Shown here one piece after another: positions 40,181-48,571 of a stretch of DNA of 64,000 nt; the stretch's first letter is position 1; each line of letters begins with the position of its first letter. The notes beneath the pieces are model-generated. The model ran no database searches. It worked only from the letters and a program-made list of their open reading frames with translations, and had not been told where the DNA came from. A program made the position numbers and the translations under genes. Origin of the DNA: Mycobacterium angelicum (GTDB lineage Bacteria > Actinomycetota > Actinomycetes > Mycobacteriales > Mycobacteriaceae); NCBI RefSeq assembly GCF_002086155.1, contig NZ_MVHE01000019.1, positions 17,041 through 81,040 on the forward strand, given 5' to 3'.

Positions 40181-41154
40181 TGGATATGTTGCCATCGAAA
40201 CATGACCTTGAAACAGCCATTGCCGCGATGGCCAGCGTCGCCAAGTCCGACGGACTGTCGGAGGCAGACGAGAGGCTGCTGGAAGCGGCGAGCGTGTATC
40301 TCGGCGAGGACAAGATCGACTGGCGCGAGCTCGTCGACCGGAGGTTCGACGTCACTGCCGTGAGGTTCGAATCCGAAGTTGCCAAGCGCTGCTTGTTGTT
40401 TCTGATGACGGCTGCGATCTTCGCGAACGGCAAAGTTCGGCTGCCCAGAGTTCAGGCGAGCATAAAGATCGCGAAAGCGCTTGACTGCCATGACAAATTC
40501 CTGGACGACCTGCTCGACATAGCACGCGGACGCGAATTCATCGGCTCGATGCGCATCCGGGCCAAGCTCATGAGTAGCCACGGCACCTCGCCCCTTCAGG
40601 TGCTGAAAGGCTTTTGGGACAATATGTCCGGCTATCTCGGCTTTGCGACCGATCCGGTGCTGGCCGCGTCGTATTACAAGCTGGGACTGCTGGATCCGGG
40701 GTTACTCGGACGGGAGCTCTGGGCGCACTATGTTCGAAACAACCTGAGATTTCCCGGCGAGAAAGGCACGACGGGAGAGTTCATCGTCGGGCATGACGTG
40801 GCACATATCCTGTCCGCGTATTCGACGAAGCCCGCCGGTGAGCTTCTCGCCGGAGCGTTCTCGGCCGGGTACAAGGAGCGGAAGCCGTTTGCACCGTTGC
40901 TGCTGGTGCTGCTGCAGTTCCAGGCCGGCATAAAGATCGACTTCCGGGCCGAAGCGACCACCGGATACATCGACGCGCCCGGCTATATGGATGCTTTCCG
41001 GCGCGGTCTGGAATGCAACGTGGACCTCACCTTTGGAAGCTGGGATTGGCGGCTTTACGCCGAGGTACCCGTGGCCGAGCTTCGCGAGAAGCTGGCGATT
41101 CCGCCGCCAACGGCGCGGGCCATTGAGGGCGGCACCTATCCAGAGGTGCTGTAG
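40177..41154 (+). CDS. COQ4-like zinc-motif protein with possible TerB-like N-terminus
   Basis: 325 residues. The N-terminal ~105 residues are helical and resemble a TerB-type domain (AAMASVAKSDGLSEADERLL, FLMTAAIFANGKV). The C-terminal part holds HDVAH (206-210) followed after exactly 11 residues by Glu222, the HDxxHx11E zinc motif of COQ4, with COQ4-like context before it (LLGRELWAHYV). COQ4 acts on the head group of prenylated quinone precursors. Here it is coupled (ATGATG over the preceding stop) to an operon containing a UbiA-like enzyme, so it may modify a prenylated product. Not a recognised named gene; the assignment rests on the motif and weak context, and the TerB part is tentative. 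Confidence 0.62.
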   Translation: MMDMLPSKHDLETAIAAMASVAKSDGLSEADERLLEAASVYLGEDKIDWRELVDRRFDVTAVRFESEVAKRCLLFLMTAAIFANGKVRLPRVQASIKIAKALDCHDKFLDDLLDIARGREFIGSMRIRAKLMSSHGTSPLQVLKGFWDNMSGYLGFATDPVLAASYYKLGLLDPGLLGRELWAHYVRNNLRFPGEKGTTGEFIVGHDVAHILSAYSTKPAGELLAGAFSAGYKERKPFAPLLLVLLQFQAGIKIDFRAEATTGYIDAPGYMDAFRRGLECNVDLTFGSWDWRLYAEVPVAELREKLAIPPPTARAIEGGTYPEVL

Positions 41155-41200
41155 CCTTCCATAGCCAAGCGACCGGCCGCTCCCAAGGAGATGAGACAAC

Positions 41201-42418
41201 GTGTGTCCGAACGTATATGAAGCCGACCTGCCGCGGGTGATGTATATCGACGCCGACAGTCCGGAGGAAGCACACCGGCGTATTCGGCAGGCGCGCGAAC
41301 AAAGTCCGATTGCAATGGGATTGCACGGTCCGGAGATCCTGAGCTATGAGCTAGTGCGCTCGGTGCTGTTCGACAGCCGGTTCGGTGTAGCCAAGGGCGT
41401 TTTTCTTGAGTCACAGGGTGTTACATCGGGCCGGTTGTGGGACAGGTTCCGCGACTCGATGATGAGTCTGGACGGGCGGGAACACAACCGAATACGGCGG
41501 CTGGCATCACCGGCATTCGCGCCACGTGCCATCAGGCGAATGCAGCAGACTATCGCCGATGTGATTACCATGCTTCTTGATCCGGTGATTCCGATGGGCC
41601 GCTGTGATGTCGTCGAAGATATCTCCAAGAGCTTTCCGAGCCCAATCCTGTGCGCGTTCGTCGGCGCCCCGGTTGAGGACTGGCCGCTCTTCCTTGGCTG
41701 GGCTGACGACATCTGCAGCATGTTCAGCTTGGAGGCGGCGGCCAAGCAGGACACAATCATGAAGGCGTACGACGAACTCGATGGCTACCTCGCTGATCTC
41801 GTCGCGCAGCGGCGCGACAACCTCGCCGACGACCTAGTGTCCGAATTGGTCCGCACCGACAGAGGCGGCGAGGTGCTGACCCAAAGAGAGTTGTGCAGGC
41901 TGGTATCGGCACTGCTGATAACTGGAACTGACACTAGCCGCAATCAGTTGGCCGCGGCGGTCGGGGCGCTCTGCGATCACCCGGAGCAATGGGCGCTCCT
42001 GGCCGAAGAGCCAGAATTGGCGCCACAGGCTGTCGCGGAGCTCATGCGGCACACGCCGGCGGTAATGTACACGCTTAAGCAGGCACTGGAGGACGTAGAG
42101 CTCGCCGGTGTCGTCATTCCGGCAGGCACACAAGTCGCCGTCAATATCGCCGCCGCCAACCGCGACCCCGATGTCCACGACGATCCCGAGCGCCTTGACA
42201 TCACCCGTCAGGATCCTCCACCGACGCTGGTATTCGGCGCCGGGCCGCACTTCTGCCTGGGATTGCATCTCGCCAAAATGGAACTCGCCCAGGCGCTGAT
42301 AGCCATTACTGGGCGCATGCGTAACCCGCGGCGCGTTGGTCCGGCGCCGTGGAAACCCTTTGCGCCGGTGACTGGTCCGCTCACCCTGCCCATCGAATTC
42401 GATGTCGAAGTCGCCTAG
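41201..42418 (+). CDS. Cytochrome P450
   Basis: 405 residues, soluble bacterial-type P450. Oxygen-activation I-helix LLITGTDTSRNQLA, K-helix ELMR (ExxR) and heme-ligand loop FGAGPHFCLGLHLAKME are all intact. It needs a ferredoxin and reductase as redox partners, neither encoded next to it. GTG 41201 is preceded by AAGGAG 11 nt upstream. It follows the COQ4-like gene by 46 bp in the same direction and may hydroxylate the cluster product. Its TAG overlaps the stop of the convergent exporter gene in the palindrome CTAG. Confidence 0.93.
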   Translation: MCPNVYEADLPRVMYIDADSPEEAHRRIRQAREQSPIAMGLHGPEILSYELVRSVLFDSRFGVAKGVFLESQGVTSGRLWDRFRDSMMSLDGREHNRIRRLASPAFAPRAIRRMQQTIADVITMLLDPVIPMGRCDVVEDISKSFPSPILCAFVGAPVEDWPLFLGWADDICSMFSLEAAAKQDTIMKAYDELDGYLADLVAQRRDNLADDLVSELVRTDRGGEVLTQRELCRLVSALLITGTDTSRNQLAAAVGALCDHPEQWALLAEEPELAPQAVAELMRHTPAVMYTLKQALEDVELAGVVIPAGTQVAVNIAAANRDPDVHDDPERLDITRQDPPPTLVFGAGPHFCLGLHLAKMELAQALIAITGRMRNPRRVGPAPWKPFAPVTGPLTLPIEFDVEVA

Positions 42419-43992
42419 CCGGTGGGTCCAGCCGCGGGCGTGGAGACTTGGCCCGCTGATCGCTTCGGCAGCAGCGCCACCGGTATGAAGGTAAGCGCGA
42501 TGAGCGCCACCGCGACCAGGAATACCGCGGTATAGGCGTGGGAAAGATCGCGCATCAGGTTGCCGGGGAATTCGGGATCCAGTGCCCGCGCCGGCATACT
42601 TGATGGGTCGACCGGTACCCCGCGCCGCGCGGAGTCCTCTTGTAGCACCGCGATTTTCTTTGCGGCAGAGATGTTTTCGCTGCGGTTGAACTGGCTGGTG
42701 AGGATCACTGACATGAGCGCCGTTCCCACTGAAGCGGCCACCTGCTGATTAACGTTGACTAGCGTTGAGCCCCGGGCAATCTGGTGTGGAGCCAGGGACT
42801 GCACTGCTGCCGCGGACAGGGGCATCATCGTGCAGCCCATTCCCAACCCCATGATCGTCAAGCCGGGCAGCAGAGTCGGCACATAGTGTGCCTGTTTGGC
42901 CACGCCATAGCTGAAAATGCACATTCCTATGGCGATCAGCGTGATACCGGCCATGAGAATCCTGGCGGGTCCGCGTTTGTCCATCAACGATCCCGCCAGG
43001 GGCATCGTCAGCATGGCGCCGATTCCGCGCGGAACCATACTCATACCGGCATTGAGCGGTGTTTGATGCAGCAACTCCTGGAAGTAGCTGGGGAACAGCA
43101 ACCCTGCGCCGAAGAACGAAGCGGCGAAGAAAAACATTGCCGCATTGGCGAGCGTGACCGCTCTGTTGTTCAGCAGGCGCAGATCGATCAGCGGATGCTC
43201 GGCGCGGTAGAGCGCATGAACAAGGAACCCGATGATCAACACCAGACCGGTCAGCACCGGTACCCAAACGTGGCGATCGGCCACCGTTCCGCGACTGGGC
43301 ACCACCGATATCCCGTACAGAAAGATAGCCAATCCGGGGCACAGCAGCAGCATCCCGACAAGGTCGAAGGTTTCAGATGGCGCCGAATGATCCTTGGGAA
43401 ACACGATCGCCGCGAGGACAACCGCGACTAGGCCGATGGGGAGGTTGATCCAGAAGATCCATTCCCAGCCATAGCTGTCGATCAGCCAGCCGCCCAGGAC
43501 AGGGCCAAAAATGGGGCCCAACAGCACCGGGACTCCCAGCACCGCCATGATGCGACCCAGTCGTTTCGGTCCGGCCTCGCGGGTCAGGATGGTAAGGACC
43601 AGTGGCATCAGCATGCCCCCACCGAGGCCTTGCGCCACCCGAAAAGCGATAAGAAGACCGATATTTGGCGCAAGAGCGCATAACAGGGAGCCGACTGTGA
43701 ATGCGGCTAGGGAGCCCATGAAGAGTCGCTTGGTGCCGAACCGGTCGGCGGCCCAACCTGTGAGCGGGATGACGGCGGCCATCGCCAGCGTGTAGCCGGT
43801 CATGGTCCAGGCGACGACGGCCTGGGTGGTTTCGAAGGCGGCGACGAAGGTGCGTTGTGCGACGGTAACAACGGTGGTGTCGACGATCGGCATCATCGAG
43901 CCAAGGACACATACGCCGGCGATCCGGAGCAGCCTCGCGTCGAGCTGGTCGAGCGCCTCCGGCGGTTGTGAATCGAGCGCGCCGTGTTCCAT
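42415..43992 (-). CDS. MFS exporter, DHA2 (14-TM, EmrB/QacA) family
   Basis: 525 residues with about 14 hydrophobic segments. The DHA2 motif A is present in GWAADRFGTKRLF, motif C in VLGVPVLLGPIFGPVLGG and the N-terminal motif in MPIVDTTVVTVAQ. A proton-driven exporter of hydrophobic compounds. ATG 43992 has GGAG 8-9 nt upstream. It is divergent from the LuxE-like gene and convergent with the P450; it may export the product of either. Substrate unknown. Confidence 0.92.
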   Translation of the reverse strand: MEHGALDSQPPEALDQLDARLLRIAGVCVLGSMMPIVDTTVVTVAQRTFVAAFETTQAVVAWTMTGYTLAMAAVIPLTGWAADRFGTKRLFMGSLAAFTVGSLLCALAPNIGLLIAFRVAQGLGGGMLMPLVLTILTREAGPKRLGRIMAVLGVPVLLGPIFGPVLGGWLIDSYGWEWIFWINLPIGLVAVVLAAIVFPKDHSAPSETFDLVGMLLLCPGLAIFLYGISVVPSRGTVADRHVWVPVLTGLVLIIGFLVHALYRAEHPLIDLRLLNNRAVTLANAAMFFFAASFFGAGLLFPSYFQELLHQTPLNAGMSMVPRGIGAMLTMPLAGSLMDKRGPARILMAGITLIAIGMCIFSYGVAKQAHYVPTLLPGLTIMGLGMGCTMMPLSAAAVQSLAPHQIARGSTLVNVNQQVAASVGTALMSVILTSQFNRSENISAAKKIAVLQEDSARRGVPVDPSSMPARALDPEFPGNLMRDLSHAYTAVFLVAVALIALTFIPVALLPKRSAGQVSTPAAGPTG

Positions 43993-44065
43993 GGCTATCA
44001 GCTCCTAGGTCTGCACTGGACCCAATCCCGTGCCGGAAAGCATCTCATATGCCGAGCCCACTGCC

Positions 44066-44116
44066 TTGACTTTCGCACGACCCACTTCTACCTTTAGTAC
44101 AAATGTCGGACATTTG
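44066..44116 (+). promoter_or_regulatory. Promoter with palindromic operator for the luxE-luxC-like genes
   Basis: -35 TTGACT (44066-44071), 17-bp spacer, -10 TACCTT (44089-44094), with the expected transcription start at about 44101. Exactly there lies a perfect palindrome, CAAATGTC-G-GACATTTG (44100-44116), which runs into the GGAGG ribosome site (44116-44120). A repressor bound here would block both transcription and the start region. No TetR-type gene is in view, so the regulator is unknown. Confidence 0.6.
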
Positions 44117-44125
44117 GAGGTTTAC

Positions 44126-45256
44126 GTGAGTGACCTGTTCGGGCCGGTGGTGCACGACTGGGACGACCTGCTCTTTCCCGGCACCAGCGGATTCGACGCT
44201 CAGCGGGCGGACGAGTTCCTCCGCAACGCGATGCGCTGGCACTTCAGCGAGCAGACGGGCTCGCCCTTCTGGCTCCGCGAGGCGGCGCAGCTGGACTTCG
44301 ACCCGATTGCCGACGTCAAGACGTGGTCGGATCTGCGGCTGTTTCCTAATGTCGTGAGCAAGCTGAGGCATGTCGCCGCGCGAGACCTCATTCCACGCGG
44401 CTACGGCGTAAACCCGGATGTCGACGGCGTTTTCGAGTCCGGTGGCACCACCGGAGCACCGAAAAGAGTTGTGCTGATGCGGGACTGGTCGGATTCGTGC
44501 GACGAGTTCGCACACCTGGCGCTCGATGCGGCCGGAGTGCCCCGCGGTGTCGACGCCCTTGGGCTGCTCCCGACGGGCCCGCATCATTTCGGTCATTCCC
44601 TGCGCCGCCAGATCGCCCAGCGGGGCGGGCTGTTTCACAGCGTCGATCTCGATCCGCGCTGGGTGAAGAAGCGCGTGGCCGCCGGCCGGCCCGAGGAAGT
44701 GCCGGCATACATCGATCACCTGATCGACCAGGCCACCTTCATCCTCGAGACGCAGGACATCGGCCTGCTCGCCATTACTCCTCCGGTACTGGTGCAGATG
44801 GCCGAGAACGACGATCTGATAGAACTCATTGCCGGCAAGGTCAAGGCGATCGTGTGGGGCGGCGCGCACATGGATGCCGACACCCAACGGCTGCTCACCG
44901 CCGAGGTGTTCCCCAATCAGGTGTTCTACGGCGTATTCGGGTCGGCCATGATCTTGGGTACCTGCCGACAGCGACCGCAACGGCGGTGCGACCAGGAAGT
45001 CATTTTCGACGCGAGGCCGCCATACATCACCATCGAGGTGGTTGATCCAACGACGTTGCAACCGGTGGACTATGGCCGGCGCGGGCAGTTGCTCATGCAC
45101 CACGTCAGCAAGAACGCGTTCATTCCCAACAACCTGGAACGCGATACCGGAATCCGCGTGGCACCGCCACCGGGACTGCCGGTGGGCGATTCGGTAACCG
45201 CCGTCGCGCCGGCGAAAACCTTTGAGCAGGAAGACGTTATCGAAGGCGTCTACTGA
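44126..45256 (+). CDS. LuxE-like acyl-protein synthetase/adenylating enzyme
   Basis: 376 residues of the LuxE family within the adenylate-forming superfamily. The ATP loop is ESGGTTGAPKRVVL, with downstream ITPPVLVQM, VWGGAHMDADTQRL and VFYGVFGSAM. LuxE activates a fatty (or aryl) acid with ATP and holds it as a thioester for reduction by LuxC. GTG 44126 is chosen because GGAGG stands 5 nt upstream; a GTG at 44030 lies upstream of the predicted promoter. It is coupled by a one-base overlap to the LuxC-like gene. Confidence 0.85.
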   Translation: MSDLFGPVVHDWDDLLFPGTSGFDAQRADEFLRNAMRWHFSEQTGSPFWLREAAQLDFDPIADVKTWSDLRLFPNVVSKLRHVAARDLIPRGYGVNPDVDGVFESGGTTGAPKRVVLMRDWSDSCDEFAHLALDAAGVPRGVDALGLLPTGPHHFGHSLRRQIAQRGGLFHSVDLDPRWVKKRVAAGRPEEVPAYIDHLIDQATFILETQDIGLLAITPPVLVQMAENDDLIELIAGKVKAIVWGGAHMDADTQRLLTAEVFPNQVFYGVFGSAMILGTCRQRPQRRCDQEVIFDARPPYITIEVVDPTTLQPVDYGRRGQLLMHHVSKNAFIPNNLERDTGIRVAPPPGLPVGDSVTAVAPAKTFEQEDVIEGVY

Positions 45257-46617
45257 TGCGGCAAATCGAGGCGATCGGTCCCGACGGCCCCTATCGCGCA
45301 CAGCGCCGGGAACCGGTGTGCTACTTGAGCGGGGAACCGCTGGCCGAGTTGAGCATGGTGCCGCCGATCTTCGCAATCCAGGCGGTCAAGAAACTGCGCC
45401 GCGCCTCACGGCTGTCACACGAGCAACGGCTCGACGCGATGCGCAGTGCCACGGCATCTTTCGCCCACGGCTGCATCGACGGCATGAGTGCTCGCGACTA
45501 CCAGCGCACGGTGAGCAAGGTGACCGGCACGCCCATCGCTTCGGTGCAGATCGCTGTCGACGGCATCGAGGCCGCCGGGATGAACCTTGGCTGGACGTCG
45601 CAACAGGCCCGTCCTGCCGCTGCCGTCAACGACTGGCGCGATCCGGCCGCTGGGTTCGGCTCGGCGGTGTGGACTCGCCGCGGAGACGTATTCGCCGTCC
45701 TGTCTTCGGGAAACACGCCGGCGATTCACAGCGCGTGGTTCGACGCCGTGGCCTACGGCTATCGGGTGGTCCTGCGTCCCTCACGCCGCGAGCCCTTCAC
45801 GCCGTTTCGATTGGTCAGCGCCATGCACGAGGCCGGCCTCGGCGACTACGTGGCATTTCTGCCGTGCGGCTACGACGTGGCCGATAAACTGGTCGAATTG
45901 GCCGATGTCGCAATGATTTACGGCGGCCAGAGCATTGTGCATAGGTACGGCGGCAACGATCGCGTCCTCGTTCAAGGTCCGGGCCGATCCAAGGTTCTGA
46001 TCGGCTCGGACGCAGCTTGGCAGGACGCGGTCGACACGGTCGCGCATGCGGCCACCGTCAGTGGCGGCGCCTCGTGTATGTGCACCACTTCGGTGCTCGT
46101 GGAGGGCGACCCGCGATCGTTTGCAACAGCGTTGGCGGCCAAACTATCTCAGATTCCCAGCTTGTCGCCCGAAGATCCGGACGCGATTCTTACCGTGCGC
46201 CCGTGCGAGTCCGCTCGCCGCATCGAACGCTGTCTGCGCACTGCGGCCGAAGGCGCAACACCGGTGCTCGGTGGCGACGGTGTGGTCGACGAGCTGCCCG
46301 ACGGCGGCGCGGTGCTGCGCCCAGCGGTTCATCTCGTCGATTCGTGGCGGGCCCCGCAACTCGGCATCGAACTTCCCTTTCCCTGTGTGTGGGTCGGACC
46401 CTGGGACCGCAGTGCCGGTGTCACGCCGTTACGCAATTCGCTGGTGGTGGTCGCTAACACGGGGGATACCGAGCTTGTCGACGAACTGCTGAACGAGCCG
46501 AGCATCCGCAACGTCTACGTCGGCGATCACCCGACCACCTTCTCGGCCACCGGCCTGCCGCACGACGGCTACCTCGGCGACTTCCTCATGCGAACGAAGG
46601 CTTCGGTGAACTCTTAG
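45256..46617 (+). CDS. LuxC-like acyl reductase (aldehyde dehydrogenase superfamily)
   Basis: 453 residues with an ALDH-type fold: cofactor-site region VFAVLSSGNTPAIHSAWFDAV, a likely catalytic cysteine in SGGASCMCTTSVLV and the C-terminal IELPFPCVWVGPW. LuxC reduces the LuxE-bound or CoA-bound acyl group to an aldehyde with NADPH. Without luciferase genes nearby, the aldehyde (or alcohol) is probably a building block or terminal group of a secondary metabolite. Confidence 0.82.
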   Translation: MRQIEAIGPDGPYRAQRREPVCYLSGEPLAELSMVPPIFAIQAVKKLRRASRLSHEQRLDAMRSATASFAHGCIDGMSARDYQRTVSKVTGTPIASVQIAVDGIEAAGMNLGWTSQQARPAAAVNDWRDPAAGFGSAVWTRRGDVFAVLSSGNTPAIHSAWFDAVAYGYRVVLRPSRREPFTPFRLVSAMHEAGLGDYVAFLPCGYDVADKLVELADVAMIYGGQSIVHRYGGNDRVLVQGPGRSKVLIGSDAAWQDAVDTVAHAATVSGGASCMCTTSVLVEGDPRSFATALAAKLSQIPSLSPEDPDAILTVRPCESARRIERCLRTAAEGATPVLGGDGVVDELPDGGAVLRPAVHLVDSWRAPQLGIELPFPCVWVGPWDRSAGVTPLRNSLVVVANTGDTELVDELLNEPSIRNVYVGDHPTTFSATGLPHDGYLGDFLMRTKASVNS

Positions 46618-46681
46618 CAGGAGTCAACAGCGCAGGCGACCGCACGTCAGCCCGGTGTGAGGCGGCGCACACAACCGGCGG

Positions 46682-46695
46682 TTGTGAGGTCACAA
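46682..46695. promoter_or_regulatory. Candidate LysR-type box upstream of sirA
   Basis: Palindrome TTGTGAGGTCACAA, 147 bp before the sirA start codon. It differs at only two central positions from the palindrome at 51029-51042 between lysR and fprA. The half-sites TTGTG/CACAA and the two-target distribution fit a LysR operator. Confidence 0.55.
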
Positions 46696-46734
46696 TCAGC
46701 GGCACTCTACTGACGGCCGCTTGATTGCTGCACT

Positions 46735-46839
46735 ATGAAACTGTGTCCGTGGGTTCTATGGGGTCCAGGTCCCGCGGGTTATGGAATCGCCGGCGCCGCG
46801 ACATGGGCTGGCGCACAAGAATGTTCGCGAAGGAGATAG
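46735..46839 (+). CDS. Possible leader peptide (uORF) before sirA
   Basis: A 34-codon frame from ATG 46735 (begins MKLCPWVLWGPG) whose TAG lies inside the sirA ribosome-binding region, 3 nt before the sirA ATG. It contains two Cys codons (positions 4 and 30). Mycobacterial sulfur operons are known to use short cysteine-containing leader ORFs as attenuators, though those carry runs of Cys codons, which this lacks. No Shine-Dalgarno is seen, so leaderless translation would be required. Weak but positionally suggestive. Confidence 0.25.
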   Translation: MKLCPWVLWGPGPAGYGIAGAATWAGAQECSRRR

Positions 46840-46842
46840 CGC

Positions 46843-48516
46843 ATGACCACGGCACCTCCCGCCAAGACACGTAATCGTAGTGAGGGTCAGTGGGCGCTGG
46901 GCGAGAGCGCACCGCTCAACGACGCTGAGCAGTTCAAGCACGACGATGCGCCGCTGAATGTGCGAGACCGCATCCTCAGTGTTTACGCCAAACAGGGGTT
47001 CGACAGCATCGACAAGAGCGATTTGCGTGGTCGATTCCGCTGGATGGGCCTCTATACCCAGCGTGAGCAAGGTTTCGATGGGTCGTGGACCGGTGAGGAG
47101 AACACCGACACCATCGAGGCCAAGTACTTCATGATGCGGGTGCGCTCCGACGGCAAGCCGATGTCGGCGACAACGTTGCGCACCATGGGGCAGATATCGA
47201 CGGAATTCGCTCGCGACACGGCCGACATCGGCGACCGCGAGAACGTGCAGTACCACTGGATAAAGATTGAAGACGTCCCCGAAATCTGGCGCCGGCTCGA
47301 ATCTGTCGGCTTGACCACCACCGAGGCCTGCGGCGACTGCCCGCGCGGAATCCACGGTTCGCCGCTGGCCGGTGATTCGGTTGACGAGGTGCTCGACCCG
47401 TCGCCCGCAATCGACGAAATAATCCGCCGCTTCATGAATAACCCCGACTACGCCAATCTTCCGCGAAAGTACAAGATCGCGATCTCCGGTCTGCAGGACG
47501 TGTCCCACGAGACCCATGACGTCGCGTTCGTCGGCGTCAATCATCCCGAGCACGGCCCCGGCATGGACCTGTGGGTTGGTGGGGGCTTGTCCACCAACCC
47601 GATGATGGCCCAGCGCGTGGGTGTCTGGATTCCCCTCGACGAGGTGCCCGACGTCTGGGAAGCGGTCACCCAGGTGTTCCGCGACTACGGCTATCGGCGG
47701 CTGCGCGCCAAGGCTCGGCTCAAGTTTCTGGTCAAAGACTGGGGTGTCGAAAAATTCCGCGAGGTCATGGAGTCGGAATACCTCAAGCGCAAGATGATCG
47801 ACGGCCCGGCCCCCGAGCCCATCAAGCGGCCCATCGACCACGTCGGCGTGCAGCGAATAAAGAACGGGCTCAACGCCGTCGGGGTGGCCCCCGTCGCCGG
47901 ACGCGTGTCGGGTACCACCTTGTCGGGGGTGGCCGATTTGATGGAAAAGGTCGGCTCTGACCGGGCCAGATTCACCCCGTTTCAGAAACTGGTCATCCTC
48001 GACGTCCCAGACGACAAGGTCGACGAGTTGGTCGAGGGCCTCGACGCGCTGGGTCTTCCGTCGCGCCCGTCCTCGTGGCGCAAGAATACGATGGCCTGCA
48101 CCGGAATCGAGTTCTGCAAGCTGTCCTTTGCCGAAACCCGTGTCCGGGCCCAGACTTTGGTGCCTGAGCTGGAAGGGCGCATGGCCGACGTCGAGTCCAA
48201 GCTCGATGTGCCGATCACCGTGCATATCAATGGATGCCCCAACTCGTGCGCCCGAATTCAGGTCGCTGACATCGGATTCAAGGGTCAGTGGATCGACGAC
48301 GGCGACGGCAATTCCGTCGAAGGGTTCCAGGTGCACCTCGGCGGCGGGCTGGGCGAACAGAGCGGCTTCGGCCGAAAACTGCGCCAGCACAAGGTCACCA
48401 GTGCCGAACTCGGCGACTATATCGATCGGGTAACTCGAAACTTCCTCGGCCAGCGCCACAGCGGCGAGCGTTTCGCATCCTGGGCGCTGCGGGCCGACGA
48501 AGCCGACTTGCGATAA
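46843..48516 (+). CDS. sirA: Ferredoxin-dependent sulfite reductase
   Basis: 557 residues, colinear with M. tuberculosis Rv2391 (SirA, formerly NirA). Reduces sulfite to sulfide with six electrons from ferredoxin for cysteine synthesis. The siroheme/[4Fe-4S] cysteines are in MACTGIEFC and NGCPNSC. Tyr (GLYTQREQG) and Cys (EACGDCPRG), which form an unusual covalent link near the active site in the M. tuberculosis enzyme, are both conserved. ATG 46843 has AAGGAG 7 nt upstream. First gene of the sirA-cysH-ferrochelatase operon. Confidence 0.95.
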   Translation: MTTAPPAKTRNRSEGQWALGESAPLNDAEQFKHDDAPLNVRDRILSVYAKQGFDSIDKSDLRGRFRWMGLYTQREQGFDGSWTGEENTDTIEAKYFMMRVRSDGKPMSATTLRTMGQISTEFARDTADIGDRENVQYHWIKIEDVPEIWRRLESVGLTTTEACGDCPRGIHGSPLAGDSVDEVLDPSPAIDEIIRRFMNNPDYANLPRKYKIAISGLQDVSHETHDVAFVGVNHPEHGPGMDLWVGGGLSTNPMMAQRVGVWIPLDEVPDVWEAVTQVFRDYGYRRLRAKARLKFLVKDWGVEKFREVMESEYLKRKMIDGPAPEPIKRPIDHVGVQRIKNGLNAVGVAPVAGRVSGTTLSGVADLMEKVGSDRARFTPFQKLVILDVPDDKVDELVEGLDALGLPSRPSSWRKNTMACTGIEFCKLSFAETRVRAQTLVPELEGRMADVESKLDVPITVHINGCPNSCARIQVADIGFKGQWIDDGDGNSVEGFQVHLGGGLGEQSGFGRKLRQHKVTSAELGDYIDRVTRNFLGQRHSGERFASWALRADEADLR

Positions 48517-48571
48517 GAGCCGTCCGACACCAACCACCAGAGCGGCACGCGTTACGAACGAGGACGACGAA

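Noticed and set aside
44045..45376. 443-codon frame antisense to the LuxE-like gene
   Set aside because: Covers conserved coding sequence and the promoter; no ribosome site or recognisable motif.
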